Source: Halobacillus sp. Marseille-Q1614 (lineage in GTDB: Bacteria > Bacillota > Bacilli > Bacillales > Halobacillaceae). From it: a stretch of 64,000 nucleotides of DNA. Location of the stretch: contig NZ_CADDWH010000001.1 of the NCBI RefSeq assembly GCF_902809865.1, forward strand, positions 3,348,001 to 3,412,000, read 5' to 3'. Under the pieces are notes generated by a model. The model did no database searches, was not told where the DNA came from, and was given only the letters and a program-made list of their open reading frames with translations. Shown piece by piece: positions 26,206 through 35,402 of this stretch (its first letter is position 1; every line of letters starts with the position of its first letter). Position numbers and translations under genes: made by a program.

Positions 26206-26922
26206 ATGAAGGTATCATTATTTATCACATGCTTATGCGATACGATTACTCCTGACGTTGGAAAAGATACGGTCCAGCTTCTTGAGCGGTTTGGATGCGA
26301 AGTCGATTTTCCCGCAAATCAGACATGCTGTGGACAGCCGGCCTATAACAGCGGTTATGTAAAAGAAGCCAAGCAGGGCATGAAGCAGATGATCAAAGCC
26401 TTTGAAAAAAGTGAATATGTCGTCGGGCCTTCTGGTTCTTGTGTTCACATGCTCAAGGAATATCCGAAGGTTTTAAAAGACGAGCCTGAATGGAGAGACA
26501 GGGCCGAAACTTTAAAGGGTAAAACGTATGAGCTGACACAGTTTCTCGTTGAAGTTTTAGGCGTGGAGGACGTAGGGTCCACCTTTAAAGGCACAGCCAC
26601 CTATCATCCATCCTGCCATATGACCCGCCTGCTCGGCGTAACGGATGCCCCTCGTATCCTGCTGGAAAACGTCAAGGGTTTAAACATTATTGACCTGCCG
26701 CTTAAAGAGGACTGCTGTGGATTTGGCGGAACGTTTGCTGTGAAAAATGCGGCTGTCTCTGAACAGATGGTACATGAGAAAGCAGAACATATTGATGAAA
26801 CAAAAGCGGAATACTTAATCGGCGGGGATATGGGCTGCCTGATGAATATGGGCGGACGCCTGCGTCGTAATGACAAAGACGTAAAGGTCCTTCATATTGC
26901 TCAAGTGTTGAACAGTCAATAA
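26206..26922 (+). CDS. lutA: lactate utilisation protein A (CCG-domain Fe-S oxidoreductase)
   Basis: 238 aa. Two cysteine-rich CCG domains are visible ([17 protein letters not shown] near residue 40 and [16 protein letters not shown] near residue 165), the heterodisulfide-reductase-type cluster sites of LutA/YkgE/LldE. Together with LutB and LutC it oxidises L-lactate to pyruvate at the membrane respiratory chain. GGGAGG lies upstream of the ATG. It is the first of three tightly spaced lut genes. Confidence 0.95.
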   Translation: MKVSLFITCLCDTITPDVGKDTVQLLERFGCEVDFPANQTCCGQPAYNSGYVKEAKQGMKQMIKAFEKSEYVVGPSGSCVHMLKEYPKVLKDEPEWRDRAETLKGKTYELTQFLVEVLGVEDVGSTFKGTATYHPSCHMTRLLGVTDAPRILLENVKGLNIIDLPLKEDCCGFGGTFAVKNAAVSEQMVHEKAEHIDETKAEYLIGGDMGCLMNMGGRLRRNDKDVKVLHIAQVLNSQ

Positions 26923-26937
26923 GAGAGGAGAGCTTGA

Positions 26938-28362
26938 ATGAGTATTAAAATTAGCAGTAAAACGTATGCAGATCGAATTCAGGCGGGTATTGACAACACG
27001 TTTATGCGCCAGGCGGTGTCTTCTGCTCAAGGACGGTTCCGGACGAGAAAGGCAGCAGCTGCCGAGGAGCTTGGCGACTGGGAAGACTGGCGGACACTTG
27101 GTGAAGAAATCAGGCGTCATACCGTAGAGAACCTGGATTATTATTTGCACCAGCTCAGTGAGCAGGTGGAAAAACGGGGCGGTACGGTTTTTTTCGCCAA
27201 GACAGCCGAAGAAGCGAATGAGTATGTGCAGAAGATCGCCCTCGAGAAGCAGGCGAAAAAGGTTGTTAAATCAAAATCAATGGTGACGGAGGAAATCGGC
27301 TTAAATCATGCTCTTGAGGAGTCTGGCTGTGAAGTCGTCGAGTCCGATTTAGGGGAGTGGATCCTGCAGCTAGATGAAGATCCGCCTTCTCATATCGTCA
27401 CACCGGCCCTTCATAAAAACCGAAAAGAAATTCAGCAGACGTTTATGGAGAAAAAAGGCTACACAGGTTCAGACGAGCCGGAGGAACTGGGCGCTTTTGC
27501 CCGTGAGCAGCTGAGACAGGATTTTTTATCGGCGGATATCGGAGTGACGGGATGTAATTTCGCTGTCGCTGAATCAGGTACGGTAACGCTCGTCACGAAT
27601 GAAGGAAACGCCCGTATGGTCACCTCACTGCCTGATACGCAAATATCGGTGATGGGGATGGAGCGCATCGTTCCGACATGGGAAGATCTTGAAGTCGTCG
27701 TGAGTCTTCTGACCCGCTCATCCGTTGGCCAGAAGCTGACGAGCTATATTACCTCGTTGACAGGAACAAGACAGGAAGGCGAAGTAGACGGGCCGGAAGA
27801 TTTTCATCTCGTTATTGTTGATAACGGCCGCTCGAAAATTTTAGGAACCGAATTTCAGTCGGCTTTACACTGTATCCGCTGTGCAGCTTGTATCAATGCC
27901 TGCCCGGTTTATCGCCACGTCGGCGGCCACTCGTATGGATCGATTTATCCAGGGCCGATCGGCGCCGTGCTTACACCTCTGCTTGATGGCTATGAGGATC
28001 ATAAAGATCTCCCTTATGCATCCACACTCTGCGCCGCCTGTACGGAAGCTTGTCCGGTTAAAATTCCGCTTCATGAACATTTGATCAGGCACCGTGAAAT
28101 CATCGTGGAAAAAGAACAAATGGGCTCTAAAGCCGAAGCTGTCATGATGAAGGGGTACGCAAAATGGGCATCAAATCCAGCGGCCTATAAGCTGAGTACC
28201 AAGGTGGCCCTTACGGCGATGAAGCCTTGGACGAAAGACGATTTTATCGAAAACGGACCTGGCCCGCTAAAAGGCTGGACGGACTCCCGTGATTTTCCGG
28301 CACCATCAAAGGTAAGTTTCAGAGACTGGTATAAAAAAAGAGAGAAAAGGAGGGGACATTGA
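26938..28362 (+). CDS. lutB: lactate utilisation protein B (Fe-S protein)
   Basis: 474 aa. An N-terminal LUD domain is followed by two 4Fe-4S binding motifs, [19 protein letters not shown] (about residues 312-330) and [18 protein letters not shown] (about residues 363-380), the typical LutB/YkgF arrangement. It passes lactate electrons through these clusters. It starts 15 bp after lutA, and its TGA overlaps the lutC ATG (TGATG). Confidence 0.95.
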   Translation: MSIKISSKTYADRIQAGIDNTFMRQAVSSAQGRFRTRKAAAAEELGDWEDWRTLGEEIRRHTVENLDYYLHQLSEQVEKRGGTVFFAKTAEEANEYVQKIALEKQAKKVVKSKSMVTEEIGLNHALEESGCEVVESDLGEWILQLDEDPPSHIVTPALHKNRKEIQQTFMEKKGYTGSDEPEELGAFAREQLRQDFLSADIGVTGCNFAVAESGTVTLVTNEGNARMVTSLPDTQISVMGMERIVPTWEDLEVVVSLLTRSSVGQKLTSYITSLTGTRQEGEVDGPEDFHLVIVDNGRSKILGTEFQSALHCIRCAACINACPVYRHVGGHSYGSIYPGPIGAVLTPLLDGYEDHKDLPYASTLCAACTEACPVKIPLHEHLIRHREIIVEKEQMGSKAEAVMMKGYAKWASNPAAYKLSTKVALTAMKPWTKDDFIENGPGPLKGWTDSRDFPAPSKVSFRDWYKKREKRRGH

Positions 28363-29069
28363 TGGCCATTCATAATCGTGAAAGTTTTCTCGATCATGTA
28401 TCTGAAAGTCTTGGGCGCCCGCGAAAAACAGAAGTCACTCCTCCCGCTTATTCTGTTCATCCGCAGTCCCGCGTGCTAGCAGGCGCGACAGCCGATGAAC
28501 TTGTCGATGTTCTGGAAAAGCAGTGTGATGTCATTCATACAACTTTTAAAAAAACAACGACAGAGGGACTCTCCCAAACAATGAAAGCAACCCTTGAAGA
28601 TTATGGTGTGCGGGATATCGTGGCCGCCGGCGGTCCGCGTACTGAGTCTGCAGGGCTTAATCACTGTTATGAGATATTAAAGCATGACGGCTACAATCTT
28701 CACATTTGGGATGAAAATGAAGGCAGCCGCAATCTCACAATTGCCGAACGGGCAGGCGCAGGCATCGTCTGCAGTGACCTCACGCTGGCCGAGTCAGGCA
28801 CGGTCACTCTTTTTAACGACCGGTACAATGGACGTTCCATCAGTCTCCTGCCTGAAACGTTTATAGCTGTCATTCCAAAAAGCACGCTTGTCCCGCGTAT
28901 GACGCAGGCAGGCCAATTGATTCACGCCGAAGAGAAGAAAGGGAACCTTGTTTCTTCCTGCGTCAGCTTTGTCACAGGACCAAGCAACAGTGCAGATATT
29001 GAAATGAACTTAATCGTTGGTGTTCACGGTCCGGTTAAGGCGACCTATATTTTAGTCGATGATCTATAA
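28362..29069 (+). CDS. lutC: lactate utilisation protein C (LUD domain)
   Basis: 235 aa from ATG at 28362, preceded by AAAAGGAGGGG. It is a single LUD (LutC/YkgG) domain with the conserved blocks ITERAGAGIVCSDLTLAESG-like (TIAERAGAGIVCSDLTLAES) and SLLPETFIAVIPKSTLVPRM. It completes the LutABC lactate-oxidising complex. A strong terminator follows. Confidence 0.94.
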   Translation: MAIHNRESFLDHVSESLGRPRKTEVTPPAYSVHPQSRVLAGATADELVDVLEKQCDVIHTTFKKTTTEGLSQTMKATLEDYGVRDIVAAGGPRTESAGLNHCYEILKHDGYNLHIWDENEGSRNLTIAERAGAGIVCSDLTLAESGTVTLFNDRYNGRSISLLPETFIAVIPKSTLVPRMTQAGQLIHAEEKKGNLVSSCVSFVTGPSNSADIEMNLIVGVHGPVKATYILVDDL

Positions 29070-29074
29070 GAAGA

Positions 29075-29112
29075 AAACCCAGTCTAAAATCGACTGGGTT
29101 TATTGTTTTTTC
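29075..29112 (+). terminator. terminator of the lut operon
   Basis: AACCCAGTC pairs with GACTGGGTT around a 7-nt loop, followed by a T-rich tail. Confidence 0.88.
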
Positions 29113-29180
29113 GATGTTAAATAAAGGGGGTAGAAATGATAAGATAAACAGATCAACTCTCATAAAAAGAAGGTATATAT

Positions 29181-29900
29181 TTGGATATTGTATTGTTTAT
29201 CATCATCATTCTAACAGCTTCTATTCTGCAGACGAGCACCGGCTTCGGCTTCTCTATTCTCGCCACTCCATTTTTACTGCTGCTTTTTGAACCGAGAGAA
29301 GCGATTCAAATCAACCTTATTCTATCTCTCGTAATCTCGTTGGCGTTAATTCAAAAGATTAAGGAAGATATTGACTTTGGGATCGTCAGAAGGTTTATTG
29401 CAGGCAGTGCAGCAGGTTTGCCGGTCGGGATGTTAATTTTTCTTACCCTGGAGATCAGCATGCTGAAGATTGTAGTAAGTGTCATTATTTTGCTGTTAAC
29501 CTTTATGCTGATGCTGAACTTTAGAGTTTCTCAAACCAAAGGGAGAGATTTAATCACCGGAAGCTTATCCGGCACTCTGACTACGAGTATCGGGATGCCC
29601 GGCCCTCCGCTGCTCCTTTATTTTGCAGGAACGAATACACAGAAAGAAACATTAAGAGCGACCACGCTCGCTTTTTATTTATTTATCTATTTAATCAGTT
29701 TAGTTATTCAAGTATTATTTGCGGGAACCAATGCAGTGATTTGGATAGCAAGCGGTCTCGGTCTCCCGTTAGTGCTTATAGGTTTATTTGCAGGACAGCT
29801 GCTGTTTAAATGGATCAACCCTCGATTGTTCCAAATATTTATATATGTCATTTTGTTATTCACAGGCATTTATTTACTCGTCGAAAACTGGAATGCATAA
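29181..29900 (+). CDS. TauE/SafE-family sulfite/anion exporter
   Basis: 239 aa with about eight hydrophobic helices. TSTGFGFSILATPFLLLL (about residues 18-35) and TSIGMPGPPLLLYFAG near residue 135 are the duplicated hallmark motifs of the TauE/SafE family, thought to move sulfite, sulfoacetate or other organic anions. A TTG start follows GAAGG. It is a single gene, convergent with the LysM gene only 5 bp away. The substrate is unknown. Confidence 0.83.
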   Translation: MDIVLFIIIILTASILQTSTGFGFSILATPFLLLLFEPREAIQINLILSLVISLALIQKIKEDIDFGIVRRFIAGSAAGLPVGMLIFLTLEISMLKIVVSVIILLLTFMLMLNFRVSQTKGRDLITGSLSGTLTTSIGMPGPPLLLYFAGTNTQKETLRATTLAFYLFIYLISLVIQVLFAGTNAVIWIASGLGLPLVLIGLFAGQLLFKWINPRLFQIFIYVILLFTGIYLLVENWNA

Positions 29901-29905
29901 CATGA

Positions 29906-30703
29906 TTAGAATCGAACAGCTACCTGTACTAAATCCTGGACGCTTCCGTCATTGGCACTTCTCGTATATACCCACAATTCCCCTTCTGCTGCAGATGGCG
30001 GCCGGTCGAATCGTACAGGAGTGGAAAAACGGCCATACATAGGGGCTCCTGCTGACGTTTGAATAGGAGATTCATCGGTAACAACTTGACCTGTACTGTC
30101 GATGATCCGGTATAAAATGCTTCCTTCAAAAGCTCTCGCGTACCCGCTGAGCAACTGGCCGTCTATTAAAGGAGTGCCGGCAAACGGCTGGGTTACTAAA
30201 ATATTCTGGGAGGAAGGCAGAGGAACAACAAGATAATAGCCTGGATAAATGACGTCAGGAGATAACCCCGGACGATATTTGTTGGCATTCAACAGGGCAG
30301 CCAGTGATAGGCCAAAGCGGCGGCTGAGGCTGTTCAGCGTATCCCCCGGTTCGATATCATAAATAAAAGCAGGAACTCTCAAAAACTGATTGGGGTAAAT
30401 AAAAACAGGATTTGCGACCTGAGGATTAATTCCGTGCAGTAAATCCACGCTGGCTGAATACCTCTGAGCGTAGGAATAGAGCGTGTCCCCCTGGCTGACC
30501 ATTTGATACACCTCGTGAAGGCCTGGTCTTGTCAGCACTAACAGCTGTCCGGGATAGATCAGTCCTGGGTCGGTAATCGGAGGGTAGAGAGCGTTTGCGG
30601 ATTCAATCAGCGAAACATTCGTCCCAAACCGGTTGGCAATCGTATATAGTGTATCTCCGGGCTGAACGGTGTACATAAAATGAGTCTGGTCCACGATCGG
30701 CAT
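29906..30703 (-). CDS. triple-LysM protein with C-terminal Gmad2-like domain
   Basis: 265 aa. Three LysM repeats (about residues 10-57, 62-107 and 110-157) carry QPGDTLYTIANRFG, SQGDTLYSYAQRYS and EPGDTLNSLSRRFG. The C-terminal 95 residues (ILVTQPFAGTPLIDGQLLSG, PMYGRFSTPVRF) look like a Gmad2 immunoglobulin-like domain, often linked to sporulation and germination proteins. No signal peptide is evident, which is common for spore-cortex LysM proteins made inside the mother cell. AAGGAG lies upstream. Confidence 0.85.
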   Translation of the reverse strand: MPIVDQTHFMYTVQPGDTLYTIANRFGTNVSLIESANALYPPITDPGLIYPGQLLVLTRPGLHEVYQMVSQGDTLYSYAQRYSASVDLLHGINPQVANPVFIYPNQFLRVPAFIYDIEPGDTLNSLSRRFGLSLAALLNANKYRPGLSPDVIYPGYYLVVPLPSSQNILVTQPFAGTPLIDGQLLSGYARAFEGSILYRIIDSTGQVVTDESPIQTSAGAPMYGRFSTPVRFDRPPSAAEGELWVYTRSANDGSVQDLVQVAVRF

Positions 30704-30729
30704 GTCATTTCACTCCTTGCTTCTTAAGA

Positions 30730-30755
30730 AACCGTATATTTTAAAATATTCGGTT
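30730..30755. promoter_or_regulatory. 26-bp AT-centred palindrome between divergent genes
   Basis: AACCG-T-ATATTTT is mirrored by AAAATAT-T-CGGTT, giving an almost perfect inverted repeat with one mismatched pair. It lies between the LysM (-) and VOC (+) genes, 27 bp from the former's start. It could be an operator; no T run suits a terminator. Confidence 0.4.
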
Positions 30756-30842
30756 AAAGAAAAGGGGTGAGCGCTGTTCTGTTAATTTCAAAACTGGAAT
30801 TTTAGAGGTAAGATAAGGGTAAAGAAATAGAGGGGGAAGCAA

Positions 30843-31253
30843 ATGAAAGCATGGAATTATATGCGGATCGCGAGGCCTACAACAAAAATTGAACCAATGA
30901 GGCATTTCTATGGCGAAGTGTTAGGTCTCAAGCTGATTGGAGAATTTAATCACAACGGCTATCACGGGCTACTGTACGGCTTGCCGGACCAGACAGTCCA
31001 TCTCGAACTTTTACAAAGTGATCATGATCTTGAAACGAAAGCACCCTCTAAAGATCATTTACTCGTATTCTACTTAAATACCAAAGAAGAAATTGAGCAG
31101 CAGAAGAGCTATTTTAGAAAGTATGGATTTGAACCTGTAGAGCCGCTGAACCCATATTGGAAGGATAAAGGGTATACCTTTGAGGATCCTGAAGGCTGGC
31201 GCATTGTATTTTGTATCGATATTTCAAAATACGAGCAAGGAGAAAAATTTTAG
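30843..31253 (+). CDS. VOC-family (glyoxalase/bleomycin-resistance fold) protein
   Basis: 136 aa, one vicinal-oxygen-chelate domain of two beta-alpha-beta-beta-beta modules: MRHFYGEVLGLKLIGEFNHN, HLELLQSDHD and FEDPEGWRIVFCID are typical. Metal ligands could be the His in VHLELL and the Glu in FEDPEGW. GAGGGGG lies upstream. It is a single gene with a terminator immediately after. Substrate and reaction are unknown. Confidence 0.82.
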   Translation: MKAWNYMRIARPTTKIEPMRHFYGEVLGLKLIGEFNHNGYHGLLYGLPDQTVHLELLQSDHDLETKAPSKDHLLVFYLNTKEEIEQQKSYFRKYGFEPVEPLNPYWKDKGYTFEDPEGWRIVFCIDISKYEQGEKF

Positions 31254-31261
31254 AAACGAAA

Positions 31262-31292
31262 AAAAGGTGCCTAAGCAAGAGGCACCTCTTTT
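31262..31292 (+). terminator. terminator after VOC gene
   Basis: AGGTGCCT pairs with AGGCACCT and is followed by CTTTTATT. The A run on the other side lets it also serve the convergent DUF3243 gene. Confidence 0.8.
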
Positions 31293-31315
31293 ATTCAAAG
31301 CAGAATGTTCCTCAA

Positions 31316-31621
31316 TTAGTTAGTAGAATCAGCAAGTTTTACGAGAACGTGGGACATGTGCTTGCGCTCTTCTTCGTTCGCGGCGTTCCAAAGTTCGTTT
31401 AACACTTTTTCCTCACGGTTACGCGGCTCCTCGTGATTGGCGAGATAATCAGCCACACGCTTGGCGCCTTTTGTAAGTCCTTCTTCACCTAAACCGAGCT
31501 TTTCACCTTTGTTGACCTGGTCACCAAGATAGTCCTTAAACGTTTGGAAATTCTGCATAATGTCATCTTTTTTTTCTTCGCTCATGTTTGCTGCTACATT
31601 TTTAGGGTCTTTATTAGCCAT
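31316..31621 (-). CDS. DUF3243 domain-containing protein
   Basis: 101 aa from ATG at 31621 (MANKDPKN), preceded by AAAGGAGAG. An in-frame start farther upstream lies before that site. It is a small, charged, helical protein with the DUF3243 pattern: FKDYLGDQVNKGEKLGLGEE, VADYLANHEEP and LNELWNAANEEERKHMSHVL. Found throughout Bacillaceae, function unknown. Convergent with the VOC gene. Confidence 0.88.
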   Translation of the reverse strand: MANKDPKNVAANMSEEKKDDIMQNFQTFKDYLGDQVNKGEKLGLGEEGLTKGAKRVADYLANHEEPRNREEKVLNELWNAANEEERKHMSHVLVKLADSTN

Positions 31622-31894
31622 TGTATCTCTCCTTTCATATAGTTCTGCTAGTTCCACGTGCCAATGCCGCCTAAACGTTTAATGGTTGGTGAATGTGCTC
31701 GTAGAATAATAATTAATAGAACAGGTTTGTTATAATCTTTTGTTTTGAAGAGTTTGTTAAGGAAATGATAGGATATGAAATTATATTTTTAAAATGAATG
31801 ATTCCGCGAAAAAGGGAGCGAATTCTATCTCTTTTAATTAACATAGTCAATAAAAAGAAAGGAGGCGGACTTCTTTTAGAGAAGGCCTTACCCT

Positions 31895-32257
31895 ATGAAA
31901 ATCATTCGAATTACTTTGCAGATCTCTATATTTTATCTTTTTTATTTAATAGGAGAAGGGCTGCGCGAACTGTTAAACTTATCGATCCCCGGCAGCATCA
32001 TCGGGCTGGTCCTTCTCTTTAGCTGCCTGTCTCTCAACCTCTTTTCTGTCCGGTGGATAGAAGAGGGATCGATATTCATGCTTTCTTTTCTTCCGTTATT
32101 TTTTATTCCGGCAACTGTCGGAGTCGTGAACTATCCGTCCTTTCTTTCAATGAACGGAGTTTTCTTAGTATTCATCGTTAGTGTGAGCACACTATTGACG
32201 ATGATCGCGGCAGGGAAAATCAGCGAAATCTTTTTAAAAAAGGAGGGTGGTGATTGA
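31895..32257 (+). CDS. cidA: CidA/LrgA-family holin-like protein
   Basis: 120 aa with four hydrophobic helices. The signature LSIPGSIIGLVLLF (about residues 28-41) and FIPATVGVVNY are typical of CidA/LrgA. These proteins are holin-like and work with a CidB/LrgB partner in murein hydrolase control or in pyruvate and overflow metabolite transport. AGAAGG lies upstream. The stop overlaps the start of the next gene (TGATG). Confidence 0.88.
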   Translation: MKIIRITLQISIFYLFYLIGEGLRELLNLSIPGSIIGLVLLFSCLSLNLFSVRWIEEGSIFMLSFLPLFFIPATVGVVNYPSFLSMNGVFLVFIVSVSTLLTMIAAGKISEIFLKKEGGD

Positions 32258-32937
32258 TGGTGGCCATTCTGATGTTTGCTGTAACCATAGTTGTCTTTTT
32301 ACTGATGAGCCGCCTATACACCCGCTTTCATAATCCGTTATTAGCACCTGTTTTAACATCGACGCTGCTCATTGTCCTTATGCTCGTCATTTTTCAAATT
32401 CCATATGAAACGTATATGAAGGGAGGCCGGTGGATCGATACTTTTTTAGGCCCGGCTGTCGTTGCCCTCGCCTATCCCATGTATAAGCAGAGAAAAGAGA
32501 TCCTGACTTATTTGCTGCCGGTACTCTCCGGGGTTCTGGCTGGACTTGTGACAGCTCTTGGCACCGGCCTGTTATTTGCCAAAGCATTCGGTATTGACCG
32601 TATCCAGATCCTCTCCATGGTTCCTAAATCATTAACCACACCCGTCGCGATCCCGGTTTCAACAGAAATCGGAGGCATTCCTTCAATGACGGTGGTTTTT
32701 ACAATGGTTGCGGGATTTACCGGGCTTATCGCAGGTCCGCTTCTGTTAAAATGGACGCGCATGACAAGTGCGATGGGACAGGGGATCGCTTTTGGAAGTG
32801 CCTCTCACGCATTAGGTACATCAAAAGCTTTAGAATACGGGGAAGAGACAGCTTCGATGAGCTCGGTCGCGATGAGTCTGACTGCCATTTTCGGATCTGT
32901 GCTCGGACCTCTATTTGTATGGATATTCCAAATTTAA
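32257..32937 (+). CDS. lrgB: LrgB/CidB-family membrane protein
   Basis: 226 aa from ATG at 32257 with AGGAGGGTG upstream. About six hydrophobic helices. PKSLTTPVAIPVSTEIGGIP (about residues 125-144) and GSASHALGTSKALEYG are the diagnostic blocks of the LrgB family. It is coupled to the cidA-like gene by a one-base overlap and is its expected partner. A parS site and a bidirectional terminator follow in the convergent gap with mgtE. Confidence 0.9.
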   Translation: MVAILMFAVTIVVFLLMSRLYTRFHNPLLAPVLTSTLLIVLMLVIFQIPYETYMKGGRWIDTFLGPAVVALAYPMYKQRKEILTYLLPVLSGVLAGLVTALGTGLLFAKAFGIDRIQILSMVPKSLTTPVAIPVSTEIGGIPSMTVVFTMVAGFTGLIAGPLLLKWTRMTSAMGQGIAFGSASHALGTSKALEYGEETASMSSVAMSLTAIFGSVLGPLFVWIFQI

Positions 32938-32996
32938 TGGGTAAGAGGTTTTTAGTGGAAAGATGATTTCGCGGATAAATGGAACGTTTTCGAGAG

Positions 32997-33012
32997 TGTT
33001 TCACGTGAAACA
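32997..33012. other. parS: parS chromosome-partition site
   Basis: TGTTTCACGTGAAACA is a perfect 16-bp palindrome that matches the Spo0J/ParB recognition consensus TGTTNCACGTGAAACA. It lies in the gap between the convergent lrgB and mgtE genes. ParB is expected to load here and spread, recruiting SMC. In Bacillus subtilis most parS sites are in the origin-proximal part of the chromosome, which is a hint on map position. Confidence 0.95.
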
Positions 33013-33013
33013 A

Positions 33014-33046
33014 TAAAAAGGAAGGGACGGTCCCTTCCTTTTATTT
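33014..33046. terminator. bidirectional terminator between lrgB and mgtE
   Basis: AAAAGGAAGGGA pairs perfectly with TCCCTTCCTTTT around a 3-nt loop, with A and T runs on the two sides. It starts 2 bp after parS. Confidence 0.9.
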
Positions 33047-33154
33047 TGGAAGCTTCTTTCAGTGATAGCTCTTATGTTTATTATTAAGGCGCTGTGATGG
33101 TTTGTGCGTAAAAGCGAGCGGTATTCTATCCCGATAACAAATAAAAGAAAAACT

Positions 33155-34513
33155 TTACATAAGACGCGAAATAAATGCTGTCGCGATTCCAAAAAAAATG
33201 AGTAAAGATAAAATATCATTAATCGTTGTGATTAAAGGACCAGAAGCGACAGCCGGGTCTATTTTTAACTTATATAAAATAAGCGGGATGACGGTGCCGG
33301 CGATCGTTCCGATGATCAGTGTGAGCAGCAGGGAACTTCCAACGACAAGCCCCAGGGTGATATTCCCCCGCCATATATATGCGATTAACGAGATGAGAAT
33401 TCCGCAGGTGACGCCGATAATCATCCCTACCCAAAGTTCGCGTGAAACCAGTTTAGCTACCTGCTTAAAATTTAAATCCTGAGAAGCTAATCCACGTACG
33501 ACAACAGCGAGTGACTGAGTACCTGTATTTCCTGTCATGCCGGCAATCATCGGCATAAAGAAAGCCAGTGCGACCACCGTTTCCAACGTCGATTCAAAGC
33601 TGCTGATAATACTACCTGAAATCAGCCCGATAAATAATAACAGAATCAGCCAGGGCAGACGTCGGTAAGCGGCTATGAGCGGTTTTGTTGAAAAATCAAT
33701 TGCTTTACCGGAGGCGGATAGCTTTTCAATATCTTCGTTTGCTTCCTGATAGACGACATCAAGGACATCATCGACCGTGATCACACCGACCAGCCGATCG
33801 CCTTCTTCAACAATGGGGAGGGAAACGAAATCATATCGGTTAATGATACTGGCGACTTCTTCCTGGTCTGTATGCACATCTGCTTTAACGACACGGGTGT
33901 ACATGATGTCTTCAATTTTATCGGTGATTTCACCCAAAATAAGATCTTTATAAGAAACGACCCCGACCAGACTTTTTTCTTCATCGATGACGTACAGGTA
34001 GTTAAGATATTCGGCGAGTTCCGCGAAGTCTTTAAGCTTATCGACGGCTTCCCTGACCGTATAGTGACGTGGAATCCATACATACCGGTTGTTCATAAAG
34101 CGCCCGGCTGTTTCTGGCGGGTATGTCATCATATTTTGAACGATTTTCGATTCTTCATCTTTCATTTCCGAAAGCAGTTCTTTAATCTTTTCCGGCTCCA
34201 TGTCCGTCAGCAGTGAGGCTAAATCATCATTCTCCATTAAGTCGAGAACTTTCGTTGATTTTTTCCTTCCTAATCTTTGCAGCACATCAAGCTGATCCCC
34301 CTGATCGAGTTCTCCCATAAGACTGGTCAGCTGATCAAGAGTTAAATACAGCAGATATTTATCGGAATGTTTGACGGGAATATGGTGATACTGCAGGGCG
34401 ATATCGTAAGGATGCAGTTCGCTGATGATATGCTGGAAAGCTCTTTTCTTGCCATCTTTTAATGATTGTATAATTGCAAGGGTAATTTCGTTTTCTGTCA
34501 TGGCCAGAGACAT
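33155..34513 (-). CDS. mgtE: magnesium transporter MgtE
   Basis: 452 aa, normal for MgtE. An N-terminal superhelical Mg-sensing domain (about 1-130), a pair of CBS domains (about 135-255, with PPETAGRFMNNRYVWIPRHY at its border) and five C-terminal membrane helices (about 280-452). GNTGTQSLAVVVRGLA near residue 335 is the conserved pore region. GGAGGGG precedes ATG at 34513. The 5' leader has a small GGGG/CCCC hairpin but not the M-box Mg riboswitch. Confidence 0.94.
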   Translation of the reverse strand: MSLAMTENEITLAIIQSLKDGKKRAFQHIISELHPYDIALQYHHIPVKHSDKYLLYLTLDQLTSLMGELDQGDQLDVLQRLGRKKSTKVLDLMENDDLASLLTDMEPEKIKELLSEMKDEESKIVQNMMTYPPETAGRFMNNRYVWIPRHYTVREAVDKLKDFAELAEYLNYLYVIDEEKSLVGVVSYKDLILGEITDKIEDIMYTRVVKADVHTDQEEVASIINRYDFVSLPIVEEGDRLVGVITVDDVLDVVYQEANEDIEKLSASGKAIDFSTKPLIAAYRRLPWLILLLFIGLISGSIISSFESTLETVVALAFFMPMIAGMTGNTGTQSLAVVVRGLASQDLNFKQVAKLVSRELWVGMIIGVTCGILISLIAYIWRGNITLGLVVGSSLLLTLIIGTIAGTVIPLILYKLKIDPAVASGPLITTINDILSLLIFFGIATAFISRLM

Positions 34514-34846
34514 GGGAGACCCCTCCAGTTTAGTTCCTTAATATAACTTTCCCTATTTTCCTGTTTAATATGAAGGCGCTGTTAAAGAATGCTGATAAGA
34601 ACAGGGGGACTACTGCGAGGCTCCCCTATTTTATGAAAAATCAACATTATCAATTAACAAGCCGTCGTATATAAATAGTTTTTACAATTTATTCGGCTCA
34701 ATTATTTAAGTGCTGGGCGGAGGGGAGGAAATCGTGACACAAAATAACTTCATTTATGGAAATGGGTAAACGTACAATCAATGGACGATTGTCCTGCGTA
34801 TAAAATTATGTAACGTAAAACAGCGAAAGAGAGGAGGCTGGGTGAA
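34514..34846. other. divergent promoter gap mgtE / cotD-like gene
   Basis: 333 bases with no gene. On the minus strand, AGGGGAG and TCCCCCT (around 34600-34627) can form a short hairpin in the mgtE leader. On the plus strand, ACAATC...GATTGT (around 34776-34795) forms a small inverted repeat before the cotD-like gene. I could not identify a clear promoter on either side; a mother-cell sigma factor is expected for the coat gene. Confidence 0.4.
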
Positions 34847-35263
34847 ATGAACAAAGGTTTCCAAGGATTTCACGGCCAAAACGACATGATGGGGCAAAAC
34901 GACGTGATGGGTCAGCAAGCCCAAAACAACATGATGGGTCCTGGTCAAGTAATGGGTCAAAGTCAGGATTACGATGACGATGATGATTATGATAATAATC
35001 AAGTTGCGCCTGCTGTGCAGCAGCCAACTGAGACAATGCCTGCTCAGGTTGAACCTGTAAGGGAATTCACCGAGAATTTTAATCGAGAGGTGCTAATCCC
35101 AGTTGTTCATCCGAGTCATACGACTCAAATTCATCATACGCATTATAAATATTTGCATTCTTATCCGCATACCTGCTCCGTAGTTAACACTTATTCCTGT
35201 GAGAATGTTCGTGTTCCTTACCCTCCACAAAACTGGATGGGGCCGCAGCGTCCTAGATGGTAA
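34847..35263 (+). CDS. cotD: CotD-family spore coat protein
   Basis: 138 aa. The first 45 residues are repeats of Met, Gln, Asn and Gly (MMGQNDVMGQQAQNNMMGPG) followed by an acidic run of Asp. The C-terminal half matches the inner spore coat protein CotD: PVVHPSHTTQIHHTHYKYLH and SYPHTCSVVNTYSC, with the His-rich and Cys-containing blocks. GAGGAGG lies upstream. The long Met/Gln-rich N-terminus is an addition to the short Bacillus subtilis protein. It ends before a terminator, so it is probably transcribed alone in the mother cell. Confidence 0.87.
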   Translation: MNKGFQGFHGQNDMMGQNDVMGQQAQNNMMGPGQVMGQSQDYDDDDDYDNNQVAPAVQQPTETMPAQVEPVREFTENFNREVLIPVVHPSHTTQIHHTHYKYLHSYPHTCSVVNTYSCENVRVPYPPQNWMGPQRPRW

Positions 35264-35286
35264 AAAAACTAAATAGGTTTAGTAAG

Positions 35287-35327
35287 AAAAGATATAGGCA
35301 TACTCGCTCCTCCTATATCTTTTTTTA
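35287..35327 (+). terminator. terminator after cotD-like gene
   Basis: AAAGATATAGG pairs with CCTATATCTTT and is followed by a T run. Confidence 0.87.
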
Positions 35328-35402
35328 TGTTCTTCTAAGGATCATAAGGGTATCAATCCACCATCCTTTGTCAAAAATAGAGACATGGGAGGTGTGACAT
35401 TC

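Noticed and set aside
31798-32022. Plus-strand 74-aa frame overlapping the cidA start
   Set aside because: It lies in another frame of the cidA gene, has no binding site, and its translation is basic and unlike any family.
32726-33013. Minus-strand frame starting MFHVKHS, antisense to lrgB
   Set aside because: The start is the translation of the parS palindrome, and the frame is antisense to a clear gene; no ribosome binding site.
34555-34680. Possible Mg-sensing (M-box) or manganese riboswitch before mgtE
   Set aside because: Only a short GGGG/CCCC hairpin is present. The conserved M-box blocks and the GGGGAGUAG-type block of the manganese riboswitch are not found in order.
34778-35002. 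Minus-strand Ile/Val-rich frame over the cotD-like gene
   Set aside because: The apparent hydrophobic start comes from the antisense of the Asp-codon run in the coat gene.
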